64,000 nucleotides of DNA from Haemophilus parainfluenzae (GTDB lineage: Bacteria; Pseudomonadota; Gammaproteobacteria; Enterobacterales; Pasteurellaceae). Below, piece after piece: positions 31,284 to 40,718 of this stretch (position 1 is the first letter of the stretch; each line of letters starts with the position of its first letter). The notes below the pieces were generated by a model that saw nothing but the letters and a program-made list of their open reading frames with translations, was not told the origin of the DNA and ran no database searches. The stretch lies in the NCBI RefSeq assembly GCF_003253005.1, contig NZ_QEPZ01000003.1, positions 1-64,000 of the forward strand, written 5' to 3'. A program made the translations under genes and the position numbers.

Positions 31284-31454
31284 TTACTTATTGATCACTT
31301 TGCGACCACGGTAGTAACCGTCAGCAGTTACGTGGTGGCGTAAGTGAGTTTCACCGCTTGCTTTATCCACTGATACTGCAGCAGTAGTTAATGCATCGTG
31401 TGAACGACGCATATCACGACGTGAACGAGATTTTTTGTTTTGTTGAACAGCCAT
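31284..31454 (-). CDS. rpmF: 50S ribosomal protein L32
   Basis: A short 56-residue gene read from the sequence: [20 protein letters not shown] at the start and RGRKVINK at the end, the typical basic bL32 pattern. It ends 21 bases before plsX and starts 22 bases after yceD, in the conserved yceD-rpmF-plsX order. This lineage has the zinc-free form: the usual Cys pairs are absent. Confidence 0.96.
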
Positions 31455-31476
31455 TGGCTATACTCCTAAATTTAAT

Positions 31477-32001
31477 TTACTTTTGCTTTAAATTAGCTAA
31501 TACAGCGAACGGGTTCGGTTTTTTTGCCAATTCTTCAGGCAATTCGCCAAAAACCTGTTCGTGCGCGGACACTTCACAGTGTTCAGATGAATGCATTGGA
31601 ACAAGCGGTAGAGCTAAAATAAGTTCGTCTTCCACTGCACCAAGTAAATCTATTTCACCAAACGTATTAAATTCGATTGGCTCATAAATTTCCGGCAAGT
31701 CATCAGCCTGATCCCAATTAGCCACTGGACTATACATAAAATGACATTCCAATGTTTGTTTGAATAGTTCGCCACAACGTTGACAGTCTAATTCGACATC
31801 AACTTGTACTTGCCCTTTCATCACCACTAATTTTTGTGGATCAATATAAAACGATAATGTTACCTGTGCATCGCTGAGCACTTTCCCCGTAGATTCAGCT
31901 AAACGCACTAACTGACTAGCGGTATAATAACCATCATAATCAATTCTTTGTTGAGCGTCTTTAACCGGATCAACGGTTAGGGGTAGTTTTACCTTTTGCA
32001 T
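31477..32001 (-). CDS. yceD: YceD family protein (DUF177), 23S rRNA accumulation protein
   Basis: A 174-residue protein of the DUF177 family. It has the N-terminal [15 protein letters not shown] and a central motif [18 protein letters not shown] in which a CxxC pair could bind metal. YceD is linked to 23S rRNA synthesis or processing in bacteria and plants; the mechanism is unclear. First gene of the rpmF-plsX-fab operon. Confidence 0.92.
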   Translation of the reverse strand: MQKVKLPLTVDPVKDAQQRIDYDGYYTASQLVRLAESTGKVLSDAQVTLSFYIDPQKLVVMKGQVQVDVELDCQRCGELFKQTLECHFMYSPVANWDQADDLPEIYEPIEFNTFGEIDLLGAVEDELILALPLVPMHSSEHCEVSAHEQVFGELPEELAKKPNPFAVLANLKQK

Positions 32002-32134
32002 AGGGTGCGAATATTACCTGTTGTCAATAAAATAGTCAAAGGAAATTCGCACTAATTATAAGAAAAGTTCAATCTCTATCTAAACTCTCTCAAGATTTAC
32101 ACCTTTGCAAAGTGCGGTCATTTTTTCCTGTGTT

Positions 32135-33979
32135 TTACTCGGCATGCTCACTCAAGAAGCCACCACTTTGATGTTTCCAAAGGCGAGCATAAAGGCCATT
32201 TTGTTCAAGCAATTCTGCGTGAGTCCCTTGCTCAACAATTTGCCCTTTATCTAACACAATTAAACGATCCATTGCCGCAATAGTGGATAAACGGTGAGCG
32301 ATGGCAATAACCGTTTTATTTTCCATCATCTTGTCGAGACTTTCCTGGATCGCCACTTCCACTTCGGAGTCTAACGCACTGGTTGCTTCATCCAACAGTA
32401 GAATTGGTGCATTTTTTAACATGACACGTGCAATAGCAATACGTTGACGTTGACCGCCAGACAATTTCACTCCACGTTCACCAACATGGGCATCATAGCC
32501 TTTTCTACCTTGCGCATCGCTGAGATAAGGGATGAAATCGGCTGCTTCCGCACGTTTAGCCGCATTGATCATTTCTTCATCTGTCGCTGTTGGGCGACCA
32601 TAAATGATGTTATCGCGAACAGAACGGTGTAAAAGCGAGGTATCTTGTGTTACAAGACCAATCTGACTACGAAGGCTTTCTTGGCTTACATCTAAAACAT
32701 TTTGACCATCAATGGTAATTGAACCTTCTTGTGCTTCGTAGAAACGTAGAAGTAAATTCACAATGGTTGATTTACCTGCACCAGAACGACCAATTAAGCC
32801 CACTTTTTCACCTGGTTTGATGGTGAGAGTAAAATGGTTAAGTAACGGTTTATTCGAATCATAGGCAAACGAAACATTGTTAAATTTTATCTCACCTTGT
32901 TTTACTTCTAATGCAACACAATTTGGCTTATCAACAATGGTATGCGGTTTGGTTAGCGTTGCCATACCATCATTCACTGTCCCGATATTTTCAAATAAAC
33001 GAGCTGATTCCCACATAATCCAACGAGAAAGACCATTTACACGTAATGCCATCGCGGTTGCTGTAGCCACTGCTCCCACGCCAACTTGGCCGTTTTGCCA
33101 TAACACCACACCTAAAATCGCAGTGCTTAACGTTAAGAAAATATTGGTTGCGTAAGTTAAGGTATCTAATGAGCTCGCCAACCGCATTTGTACATGCACG
33201 GTGACCATGAATTCTTCCATGGAGCGTTTTGCATAATTCGCTTCTCTCGCATCATGTGAAAATAGTTTCACCGTTGCAATATTTGAGTAAGCATCCGTAA
33301 TACGTCCTGTCATTAGAGAACGCGCATCAGCTTGTCGTTGTGCTGTTTTCGCTAAACGAGGAATAAGCAAACGTAAAATAGTCACAAATGCCACAATCCA
33401 CAAGAAAAACGGCACTAAAAACCAAGTATCTAAAGCCGCAAGCACCAAACCTGAAGTAATAAAATAGACGGCAACATACACCAGCATATCCGCAATGGTC
33501 ATGACTGTATCACGCACCGCAAGCGCAGTTTGCATCACTTTCGCCGATACGCGACCTGCAAATTCATCTTGGTAGAAGCTTAAACTTTGGCCTAGCATCA
33601 AACGGTGGAAATTCCAACGCAAACGCATTGGAAACACCCCTTGTAGTGTTTGTAAGCGCACATTCACGCCCACAAATGACCATACAATACTGAAAATAAG
33701 CAAGGCTGTCATGCCGGCAAGCAAATGCCCTTTTTCTTGCCAAAGTGTGGTTGGTGAATAAGCACCCAGCCAATCCACCAATAATCCCATAAATTGGAAA
33801 AGTAAGGCTTCCATCACACCGGTACCGACCGTCAATACCGCGAGTAAAAAGATCCAGCCTTTCATGCCATCAATGCTTGACCAAATAAAACGAAACAAAC
33901 CTTTTTCAGGCGTCGTTGGATTGCTTTCCGGATAAGGATTTAAACGGTTTTCAAACCATGAAAATATTTTATTAAACAT
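32135..33979 (-). CDS. ABC transporter, fused membrane and ATPase domains (exporter type)
   Basis: A half-transporter of 614 residues with six helices in residues about 35-330 and a C-terminal ATPase. Walker A is GLIGRSGAGKST (about 399), the signature is LSGGQRQRIAIARV, Walker B is ILLLDEATSALD and the switch His is in IAHRLST. It presumably acts as a homodimer. The substrate is unknown; similar Haemophilus proteins (HI1051 type) are annotated only as multidrug/lipid exporters. It lies 76 bases downstream of the AraC regulator gene on the same strand. Confidence 0.88.
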   Translation of the reverse strand: MFNKIFSWFENRLNPYPESNPTTPEKGLFRFIWSSIDGMKGWIFLLAVLTVGTGVMEALLFQFMGLLVDWLGAYSPTTLWQEKGHLLAGMTALLIFSIVWSFVGVNVRLQTLQGVFPMRLRWNFHRLMLGQSLSFYQDEFAGRVSAKVMQTALAVRDTVMTIADMLVYVAVYFITSGLVLAALDTWFLVPFFLWIVAFVTILRLLIPRLAKTAQRQADARSLMTGRITDAYSNIATVKLFSHDAREANYAKRSMEEFMVTVHVQMRLASSLDTLTYATNIFLTLSTAILGVVLWQNGQVGVGAVATATAMALRVNGLSRWIMWESARLFENIGTVNDGMATLTKPHTIVDKPNCVALEVKQGEIKFNNVSFAYDSNKPLLNHFTLTIKPGEKVGLIGRSGAGKSTIVNLLLRFYEAQEGSITIDGQNVLDVSQESLRSQIGLVTQDTSLLHRSVRDNIIYGRPTATDEEMINAAKRAEAADFIPYLSDAQGRKGYDAHVGERGVKLSGGQRQRIAIARVMLKNAPILLLDEATSALDSEVEVAIQESLDKMMENKTVIAIAHRLSTIAAMDRLIVLDKGQIVEQGTHAELLEQNGLYARLWKHQSGGFLSEHAE

Positions 33980-34055
33980 AATAATACCTTAAAAAATTAA
34001 AGGCGACAGAGCCGCCTAAAGTGCGGTCATTATAACGTAAGTTTCAAACGATGGG

Positions 34056-34946
34056 CTAGGTTTTGCGAAATTGGCTCGGTGAAAGCCCATAAATTGCTTT
34101 AAACGCCTTACTAAAATGTGCTTCTGATTGATACCCTACCTCAAGGGCGATTGCCAAAATGGTCTTTTGCGTATTTTTCAATAAAACAGCCGCCATTTCT
34201 AACCGCACTTGTGTGAGAAATTTTCCTGGTGGCATCCCGAGTTGCTGTTGAAAGATCCGCATAAAGGTCGCACGAGACATGGATGCCAACTCGGCTAATT
34301 GCTCAATATTCCAATCTAATTGAGGTGAAAACAGGATTTTTTCAAGGACTTGATTCAGTCTTTTATCCTGCAACGAGGCTAATAAGCCTTGATTGAGCAA
34401 ACCTATTTGTTGAGCATGACGCAAAATATAAATAAACAACACATTTGATAGCGCGTCTATCACGGATTTTGTGCCTTGCTCCGGTTTCTCGGTTTCTTGT
34501 AAAAAAAGTGAAACCAAAGGCTGCACTGGCGTATTTTGTAGCGAAAGATGTAAGTAATCTGGTAACGACTCAATTAATAATGACGGTTTTTGATAATAAA
34601 ACGTCCCACAAAACATCTTCAGATCGGGCGTACCTGCACCTATTTGATGGACATTAAAAAGTGCGTTTGATTTCTCTCTCTGTAGACTATTCTCTCTTTT
34701 TTGTTGAGAACTGCCCAAAAAGTGCGGTCTATTTTGAGGGAGAAAAAAGAGATCGCCTTTTTTCAAATGAAACTGTTTTTCTGCAAAGGTTACCCAGCAC
34801 TCACCTTGCTCAATTAAATGAAATAAACCTTGATATTCCGCCGCATCTGGCTGATGTTCAACTTGCCAATCCCCTTGAAACAAGCAGCGAATATTAATTT
34901 CCCCACGCACTTGCGCCAGTTGCGTTAATTTATCTAAATAATCCAT
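34056..34946 (-). CDS. AraC-family transcriptional regulator with cupin sensor domain
   Basis: A 296-residue regulator with an N-terminal cupin domain (about 20-190; pattern KKGDLFFLPQNRPHFLGS) and a C-terminal AraC double helix-turn-helix (about 200-296; ASMSRATFMRIFQQQLG and LEVGYQSEAHFSKAFK). It is divergent from the AhpD-like gene at 35050, with 103 bases between the two starts, so that gene is its most likely target. Three USS lie within or beside the gene. The ligand is unknown. Confidence 0.85.
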   Translation of the reverse strand: MDYLDKLTQLAQVRGEINIRCLFQGDWQVEHQPDAAEYQGLFHLIEQGECWVTFAEKQFHLKKGDLFFLPQNRPHFLGSSQQKRENSLQREKSNALFNVHQIGAGTPDLKMFCGTFYYQKPSLLIESLPDYLHLSLQNTPVQPLVSLFLQETEKPEQGTKSVIDALSNVLFIYILRHAQQIGLLNQGLLASLQDKRLNQVLEKILFSPQLDWNIEQLAELASMSRATFMRIFQQQLGMPPGKFLTQVRLEMAAVLLKNTQKTILAIALEVGYQSEAHFSKAFKAIYGLSPSQFRKT

Positions 34947-35049
34947 TGTGAGATTTTCCGTCTAAAAGTTAAGACAATTTGACAAGTATCATACGCTAAT
35001 CTGCTTATAATTCCTCCCGAAATTTGTACTAAATTTAAGGAGAAAAACT

Positions 35050-35394
35050 ATGTTTGCAGATTGGAAAAATGATGTAGCACACGTTAAAAAATCATTCGGT
35101 GCATTAGGTAAAAAATACCCTAAAATGTTACAAGCTTACGGCGCATTAGGTGCGGCTGCAGCAGAAGGTAACGTATTAGATGCCAAAACCCGTGAATTAA
35201 TTGCATTAGCCGTTGCAGTAACAACACGTTGTGAAAGCTGCATTGGCGTGCATGCTGATGAAGCGGTGAAAGCAGGTGCAACTGAAGAAGAAGTGGCAGC
35301 AGCATTAGCGATGTCTATCGCATTAAATGCAGGTGCAGCTTACACCTATTCTCTTCGTGCATTAGAAGCTTACAACGCACAAAAAGGCGAATAA
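35050..35394 (+). CDS. Carboxymuconolactone decarboxylase/AhpD-like protein
   Basis: A 114-residue all-helical protein with the AhpD core motif TRCESCIGVHADEAVKAG (about 56-73): a CxxC pair and a His, which in AhpD-type proteins act as a peroxidase-linked disulfide centre. It has a strong AAGGAG ribosome-binding site and is followed by a terminator. It stands alone, divergent from an AraC regulator, which suggests an inducible detoxification role. No alkylhydroperoxidase partner is nearby. Function beyond the fold is inferred. Confidence 0.82.
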   Translation: MFADWKNDVAHVKKSFGALGKKYPKMLQAYGALGAAAAEGNVLDAKTRELIALAVAVTTRCESCIGVHADEAVKAGATEEEVAAALAMSIALNAGAAYTYSLRALEAYNAQKGE

Positions 35395-35420
35395 TTCGCA
35401 AGAAACTTTATGATTCTTTT

Positions 35421-35446
35421 AGCCCTCATTTGAGGGCTTTTTTTAT
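35421..35446 (+). terminator. Rho-independent terminator of the AhpD-like gene
   Basis: AGCCCTCA pairs with TGAGGGCT and is followed by a run of seven T on the plus strand. Confidence 0.88.
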
Positions 35447-35465
35447 CTCTAAAATTGACCGCACT

Positions 35466-36521
35466 TTAAAATAAATTCAAGGCTCTCATCTGGGCTACCA
35501 CTTGTTCTACCTGAATTTCAGCCATTAAATTTTTGCCTTTTAATTTTGTCGCCCAAGGCAATTCACTTGAAGGTTTTCCTTGTTCTTTTTGCACATTTTC
35601 TTCATATACCGACACCACATTATCCAGATTATGATAAGGTGCGGTGCGCAATGGATTGTGATAGGCATACAATCCAATCACTGGCGTACCTTGAGTAGTA
35701 GCAATATGGGCCGGACCTGAATCGGGCGAGATGACTAAATTTGCTTGATGAATTAATGCGGCAAGTTGTTTCAAACTGGTTTTGCCTGAAGCATCAACCG
35801 GTTGAAAGTCACAAAGTGTGGTAATTTTTTTCACCATTTCTAATTCGTGTTTTGCCGGCGAGCTACAAAAAATCACATTCACATTATGTTGATGAGCAAT
35901 ATTTGCCACTTCCGCATAACGTTCAATCAACCAATCTTTCTCGGCTTTACTAGAACAAGGGGAAATAATCAGATTTTTACGTGTAGGATCAATAAACTGT
36001 TTGGCATATTCTCGATCTGAATCAGAAATTGCCAATTGCCAAGAAAGCATTTCTGCTGGTGGCACTCCTAGATAATCGGCAAAAGCCATAAAACCATCTA
36101 GTACATGAGGCGTTTCAGGATCTTGAACTCGACGATTCACAAACAACCACTGCCCTTCTCGAGAACGTTTTTTGCCAAACCCAATTTTATATTTCGCTTG
36201 AAGACCAAGAGAGATAATAGAAGCACGAAATGCCGTCTGCATATTCAAAAGTGCATCAAATTGATTATTTTTCAAAAACATCCATAAATTCCACACACCT
36301 TTCCAACCGCTCTTTTTATCGTAAGGAATCAATTCCACGCCTTCAATACCAGAAAGCAGACCCATTTCTGTTTTACCCACAATCCACGTTAATTTTGTTT
36401 GCGGCCAATAACGTTGAATATGTTGTACCACCGCAAGTGCATGGCAAACATCACCCACCGCAGACAAACGCAAAATGCAAAGTGATTTAGGGGAAGAGGT
36501 AAAAAGTGGAGAATGGGACAT
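35466..36521 (-). CDS. opsX: LPS heptosyltransferase I family protein (OpsX)
   Basis: A GT9-family glycosyltransferase of 351 residues. The N-terminal ILRLSAVGDVCHALAV (about 16-31) and the C-terminal donor-site stretch VISPDSGPAHIATTQGTPVIGLY are typical of heptosyltransferases that add the first heptose to Kdo in LPS. In Haemophilus, opsX lies divergent from kdkA, exactly as seen here, and adds heptose to a single phosphorylated Kdo. It overlaps a USS just downstream of its stop. Confidence 0.88.
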   Translation of the reverse strand: MSHSPLFTSSPKSLCILRLSAVGDVCHALAVVQHIQRYWPQTKLTWIVGKTEMGLLSGIEGVELIPYDKKSGWKGVWNLWMFLKNNQFDALLNMQTAFRASIISLGLQAKYKIGFGKKRSREGQWLFVNRRVQDPETPHVLDGFMAFADYLGVPPAEMLSWQLAISDSDREYAKQFIDPTRKNLIISPCSSKAEKDWLIERYAEVANIAHQHNVNVIFCSSPAKHELEMVKKITTLCDFQPVDASGKTSLKQLAALIHQANLVISPDSGPAHIATTQGTPVIGLYAYHNPLRTAPYHNLDNVVSVYEENVQKEQGKPSSELPWATKLKGKNLMAEIQVEQVVAQMRALNLF

Positions 36522-36598
36522 TTGAGTTCCTCGCGCATTTAATTTCCGTCTATTTTAAAGTAGAATGAGGGCATTTTCTATTATTCGGTTCAACTAAA

Positions 36599-37324
36599 AT
36601 GCTTGAATTCCAACAAGATAATCAATTCTTTCTTTTTAATCTCACGGAAAAACCAACTGAACCCGCTTCATTTTTTGAATCGGCTTTTTGGGAAAAACAA
36701 CAACGTATTACTGGTTCAGCCAAAGGACGCGGCACAACCTATTTCCTGAATACAAAAGATCTGTTTGGTGTAAACACTGCCCTTCGTCATTATTATCGCG
36801 GTGGTTTATGGGGAAAATTCAACAAAGATCGCTATCGTTTTCAATCATTTAGTGAAACTCGTAGCGTGGCAGAATTTCAGCTTTTAAATCAACTCCATCA
36901 AGCAGGTTTAGCCGTACCCAAACCAATTGCTGCACGTGTTAAAAAAGGCAAACTAGGGATTTGTTATCAAGCGGATATCTTGATTGAAAAGATCGAAAAT
37001 GCTCAAGATCTGACCGCACTTTTGCAAACCCAGCAACTGCCGAATGACATCTGGCAAGCCATTGGTAAATTAATTCGTCAGTTGCATAATTTGCAAATTT
37101 GCCATACGGATCTCAACGCTCACAATATTCTCGTTCAACAACTCGGAAATGAACAAAAATGTTGGCTCATTGATTTCGATAAGTGCGGTCAAAAATCGGG
37201 TGATTTTTGGAAGCAAGGCAACTTGGAAAGATTACACCGCTCTTTTGTCAAAGAAGCCAGCAGAATGAATATTCAGTTCAATGAAGAAAATTGGACTGAA
37301 TTGTTGAAAGGGTATAACACCTAA
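36599..37324 (+). CDS. kdkA: 3-deoxy-D-manno-octulosonic acid kinase KdkA
   Basis: KdkA phosphorylates Kdo at the 4-position, replacing the second Kdo of enterobacterial LPS. The 241-residue kinase-fold protein has the catalytic loop CHTDLNAHNILV (about 169-180) and the metal-binding DFD in WLIDFDKCG. Two USS are embedded (near 37014 and 37181). Divergent from opsX, whose acceptor is the KdkA product; this makes the pair a functional unit of Haemophilus-type LPS core synthesis. Confidence 0.93.
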   Translation: MLEFQQDNQFFLFNLTEKPTEPASFFESAFWEKQQRITGSAKGRGTTYFLNTKDLFGVNTALRHYYRGGLWGKFNKDRYRFQSFSETRSVAEFQLLNQLHQAGLAVPKPIAARVKKGKLGICYQADILIEKIENAQDLTALLQTQQLPNDIWQAIGKLIRQLHNLQICHTDLNAHNILVQQLGNEQKCWLIDFDKCGQKSGDFWKQGNLERLHRSFVKEASRMNIQFNEENWTELLKGYNT

Positions 37325-37376
37325 AACGCGTTAGAAAAAGACAATAAAAAAGACCGCCTAATGCGATCTCAATAAA

Positions 37377-37453
37377 TGGTCCCCCCTGCCGGACTTGAAC
37401 CAGCGACCAAGCGATTATGAGTCGCCTGCTCTAACCGACTGAGCTAAGGGGGG
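37377..37453 (-). tRNA. ileX: tRNA-Ile2 (anticodon CAU)
   Basis: On the minus strand a full cloverleaf is seen: acceptor CCCCCCT/AGGGGGG with encoded CCA, D-arm TTAGCTCAGTCGGTTAGAGC, anticodon loop CTCATAA with stem GGCGA/TCGCT and T-arm GGTTCAAGTCC. The anticodon arm and variable loop match the minor isoleucine tRNA whose C34 becomes lysidine (TilS), not elongator or initiator tRNA-Met. It lies between kdkA and glyS. Confidence 0.93.
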
Positions 37454-37502
37454 AAAGTGCGGTGATTATAGAGAAATAATCACTTGAAGTCTATAAAAGA
37501 AG

Positions 37503-37536
37503 GGATGATTGATGAAAAATCAATCATCCTTTTTTA
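37503..37536. terminator. Bidirectional terminator between the tRNA gene and glyS
   Basis: GGATGATTGAT pairs with ATCAATCATCC. T-rich runs on both strands allow it to end glyS (minus) and any plus-strand read-through from kdkA. Confidence 0.85.
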
Positions 37537-37539
37537 TCA

Positions 37540-39606
37540 TTATTGAAGCACTGAAATATCAGCTACTTGTAAGAACAAGTCTTGCAACGTATTTAAAATC
37601 GCTAAGCGGTTTTGACGTAATGCAGGATCTTCGGCATTCACCATCACATTATCAAAAAAACTGTCCACTGGTGCGCGTAAATTCGCTAATTTATCTAACA
37701 CAGCGGTGTAATCGCCTTGTGCGATAAGCGGTTGTACTTCAGTGCGTAATGCAAGTACCGCTTCAGCAAGGGCTTTTTCTGCTGGCTCTACGCACGCGGT
37801 CAAATTGATCTCGCCAATTGTAGCATCCGCTTTGGCTAAGATGTTGCTTACACGTTTATTTGCTGCTGCTAACGCTTCCGCTGAATCTAACGTACGGAAG
37901 TGAGAAACCGCACGTACACGTGCATCAAAATCAGCAGGGCGAGTTGGACGACGCGCCAATACTGCTTGAATCACATCCACTGCAATGCCTTCATCTTGAT
38001 ACCATGCACGGAAACGGCCGAGCATGAAGTCCACCACATCGGCAACCACGTTTTTATTCGTAAGTTTATCACCAAAAAGTGCGGCTGATTTTTTCACTAA
38101 ATCTTCTAAATCTAGTGGTAAGTTTTTCTCTACGATAATACGTAACGCTCCTAATGCCGCACGACGCAATGCAAATGGGTCTGCGCTACCTTTTGGTGCT
38201 TGGCCGATACCGAAGATACCCGTTAGGGTGTCAAATTTATCCGCTAAAGCAACCGCACTTGCCACCAAAGATTTAGGTAATTCATCACCCGCAAAGCGTG
38301 GCATATATTGTTCGTTTAACGCCACTGCGACTTCTTCATCTTCACCGTCATGACGAGCGTAATGCATACCCATTACACCTTGTGTATCGGTGAATTCAAA
38401 CACCATGTTGGTCATCAAATCACATTTTGAGAGTAAACCCGCACGTTTTGCTTTCGCTTCGTCTGCACCGATTTGTTTCGCAATTTCGCCTGCAAGTTGT
38501 TCAATGCGGTCAGTTTTGTCTTTCAATGTACCGAGTTGCTGTTGGAACAACACGGTTTCTAAACGTGGTAAACGATCAACCAGTTTTTGTTTTAAGTCGG
38601 TTTTGAAGAAGAATTCTGCATCGGTTAAACGTGGACGAACCACTTTTTCGTTTCCTTCAATGATTGCGGTTGGATCTTCAGGATTGATGTTTGAGACAAA
38701 AATAAAGTGCGGTAATAATTTTCCGTCTTTGTCATAAATTGGGAAATATTTTTGGTCGCCTTTCATGGTGTAAACCAAAGCTTCTGCAGGCACCGCTAAG
38801 AAACGTTCTTCAAATTTAGCCGCTAAAACGTTTGGATATTCCACCAAGGAAGTGACTTCTTCAAGCAAGCTTTCTTCAATATCAGCCACGCCGCCAAGTG
38901 CGGCCGCTTTTGATTGAGATTTTGCCAAAATTTCTGCTTTACGCTCGTTGAAATCAGCCACTACAGAACCTTTTTCACGCAATAATTGCGGATATTGATC
39001 TGCATGTTGAATTTCAAATTCTTTCTCGCCTAAGAAACGGTGACCGCGAATAGTGCGAGCACTTGCCACACCTAAAATTTCGCCTTTGATTAACTCATCA
39101 CCTAACAGCATGGTCACAGTATGAACTGGACGAATAAATTGCACGGTTTTATCAGCCCAACGCATTGGTTTTGGAATTGGCAATTTTGCTAGCGCATTTG
39201 CCACAATGTCGTTCAGCAAGTTTTTAGTTGGCTGACCCTCAATTTTTGCACGATGAACTAACCATTCGCCTTTATCGGTCGCAATGCGTTCTGCTTGCTC
39301 AACGGTAATACCACAACCGCGCGCCCAGCCTTCTGCCGCTTTAGTTGGTTTGCCTTCTGCATCAAAGGCTGCAGATACTGCTGGCCCGCGTTTTTCGATT
39401 TCTTTGCTCGGTTTCTGTGTGGCTAAGTTCAACACTTTCACCGCTAAACGGCGCGGTGCCGCAAACCATTCGATTTTATCGAAGGTTAAACCCGCTTGGT
39501 TTAATTCCGCCTCAACGTTATCCGCAAAAGAGGTCGCTAATGTTTTGAGAGCTTTTGGTGGCAGCTCTTCAGTGCCGATTTCTACTAGGAAGTTTTGGGT
39601 TGTCAT
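37540..39606 (-). CDS. glyS: Glycyl-tRNA synthetase beta subunit
   Basis: The beta chain (688 residues) of the heterotetrameric glycyl-tRNA synthetase; it binds tRNA. It begins with the conserved [15 protein letters not shown] and contains HD-like and anticodon-binding regions at the C-terminus ([14 protein letters not shown]). In most bacteria glyQ and glyS are adjacent; here about 4.1 kb with six other genes lies between the two (39655-43689). Confidence 0.98.
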   Translation of the reverse strand: MTTQNFLVEIGTEELPPKALKTLATSFADNVEAELNQAGLTFDKIEWFAAPRRLAVKVLNLATQKPSKEIEKRGPAVSAAFDAEGKPTKAAEGWARGCGITVEQAERIATDKGEWLVHRAKIEGQPTKNLLNDIVANALAKLPIPKPMRWADKTVQFIRPVHTVTMLLGDELIKGEILGVASARTIRGHRFLGEKEFEIQHADQYPQLLREKGSVVADFNERKAEILAKSQSKAAALGGVADIEESLLEEVTSLVEYPNVLAAKFEERFLAVPAEALVYTMKGDQKYFPIYDKDGKLLPHFIFVSNINPEDPTAIIEGNEKVVRPRLTDAEFFFKTDLKQKLVDRLPRLETVLFQQQLGTLKDKTDRIEQLAGEIAKQIGADEAKAKRAGLLSKCDLMTNMVFEFTDTQGVMGMHYARHDGEDEEVAVALNEQYMPRFAGDELPKSLVASAVALADKFDTLTGIFGIGQAPKGSADPFALRRAALGALRIIVEKNLPLDLEDLVKKSAALFGDKLTNKNVVADVVDFMLGRFRAWYQDEGIAVDVIQAVLARRPTRPADFDARVRAVSHFRTLDSAEALAAANKRVSNILAKADATIGEINLTACVEPAEKALAEAVLALRTEVQPLIAQGDYTAVLDKLANLRAPVDSFFDNVMVNAEDPALRQNRLAILNTLQDLFLQVADISVLQ

Positions 39607-39654
39607 TTTGTTTCTCTTAAATAAGGCAAATTTAATATACTAAACATTTGTTAG

Positions 39655-40602
39655 TTAGAATTGATTTTTATTTAGAACTCCTTGAAATTGAACTTCTTCA
39701 TAAGCATTTCTTAAACTATCAATTTGGTCATTTAAATTCTTTTCAAATAGTTCTTTCCTTTGTAACTCTGCAGCTTTTACTAGTAGCTCATTAAGTTCAA
39801 CAGGATTTTCAGGATCTCGAACACTAATACTTTCACCAATAATATCACTAAACTTAGTACATATTTTATCTATAGTTAGCTCTTCTTTTACATTTTTCTC
39901 TATCTCAGACAAAATATTCTTTATAGGCGCTATAGTTTCAGTAGAAGGAACAACTAAATATATACACTCATCAAAATTATTATTTTTAGGATAATCTGAA
40001 TCACTTCTAAGTTGAATTCCTTTGCTAGGATGAATAAATACTGAAAAAATACTAGAACCACAATTGGTTTGGAAATTTAAGCCATCACAATCTTTACCAA
40101 GTTCAAAGAATTCAGCCTTATAATATAAATTTAGAATATAAAGCCCAGCCATTGATGAAATAAGATGTTTTATATTTGCTCTTTCTAGAGAGGTTCTTCT
40201 GTTGTGTTTTATCGCTTGATACGCTTGCAACCACTTTTCAGAACTAGAACCTCGTTTATGAGCTTTCTTGAGAGGAGAAAGGAGTTTATTTTCATCATTA
40301 TTAAAATAAAAATTATTGGAAACAACTTGTACTTTTTTTGATTCCAATTTCCATAAAGAATTCAAGTAGTTCATACAATCAGTATCAAAAAACAGGTTAT
40401 TATCATCTGCTTTTGGTCCACCATTATTTATATATAACTCTTTCGCTAATGACTCAAACTCAATAGAAGCTCTTATCAAGAGTTCGGAAATCTTCATGGA
40501 ATAAACATTTATTTGTTTATCATCAACATGAATATGATTAGTTAATTCAATCAGTTCTTTTTCTAAATTCTGATAGACAGACCAATATAAATTATTAGAC
40601 AT
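39655..40602 (-). CDS. Uncharacterised AT-rich accessory protein, possibly HEPN-like
   Basis: I do not recognise a named family for this 315-residue protein. It is mainly helical and charged. The N-terminal pattern ELLIRASIEFESLAKELY (about 40-57) and the KHNR site in AYQAIKHNRRTSLERAN (about 127-143), followed by a hydrophobic helix, resemble HEPN-type proteins, which often belong to RNase toxin or phage-defence systems. That reading is inference. Base composition is clearly AT-richer than glyS and no USS is present, which suggests recent gain. Start has AAGGAAT. A gene remnant lies directly upstream. Confidence 0.6.
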   Translation of the reverse strand: MSNNLYWSVYQNLEKELIELTNHIHVDDKQINVYSMKISELLIRASIEFESLAKELYINNGGPKADDNNLFFDTDCMNYLNSLWKLESKKVQVVSNNFYFNNDENKLLSPLKKAHKRGSSSEKWLQAYQAIKHNRRTSLERANIKHLISSMAGLYILNLYYKAEFFELGKDCDGLNFQTNCGSSIFSVFIHPSKGIQLRSDSDYPKNNNFDECIYLVVPSTETIAPIKNILSEIEKNVKEELTIDKICTKFSDIIGESISVRDPENPVELNELLVKAAELQRKELFEKNLNDQIDSLRNAYEEVQFQGVLNKNQF

Positions 40603-40612
40603 AATTATTCCT

Positions 40613-40717
40613 TTATAAGAAATCCTTCTCTCGCCCGTTCCACCACCAATGCAATCGCTGTTCTAACACTTCTTTACTTGGCAACACCGTCATATATTCC
40701 GCGATGTGAATATCAGA
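40613..40717 (-). pseudogene. Remnant of a DUF1016 (YhcG/PDDEXK-type) gene, C-terminal end only
   Basis: Between the phosphatase stop and the next start, one minus-strand frame encodes 34 residues containing IAEYMTVLPSKEVLEQRLH and then stops. This pattern resembles the C-terminal tail of DUF1016/YhcG nucleases (AEYLT-LP-K--L---LH). No start or N-terminal part is left. It probably marks the end of an older accessory gene replaced or deleted next to the phosphatase. The family match is from recognition only. Confidence 0.45.
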
Positions 40718-40718
40718 A

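Noticed and set aside
37377-37453. Reading the CAU tRNA as tRNA-Met
   Set aside because: The anticodon arm (GGCGA/TCGCT), the variable region and the acceptor stem match the minor isoleucine tRNA rather than initiator or elongator methionine tRNA.
39284-39643. 119-codon plus-strand frame opposite glyS
   Set aside because: It is antisense to the conserved N-terminus of glyS and has no support of its own.
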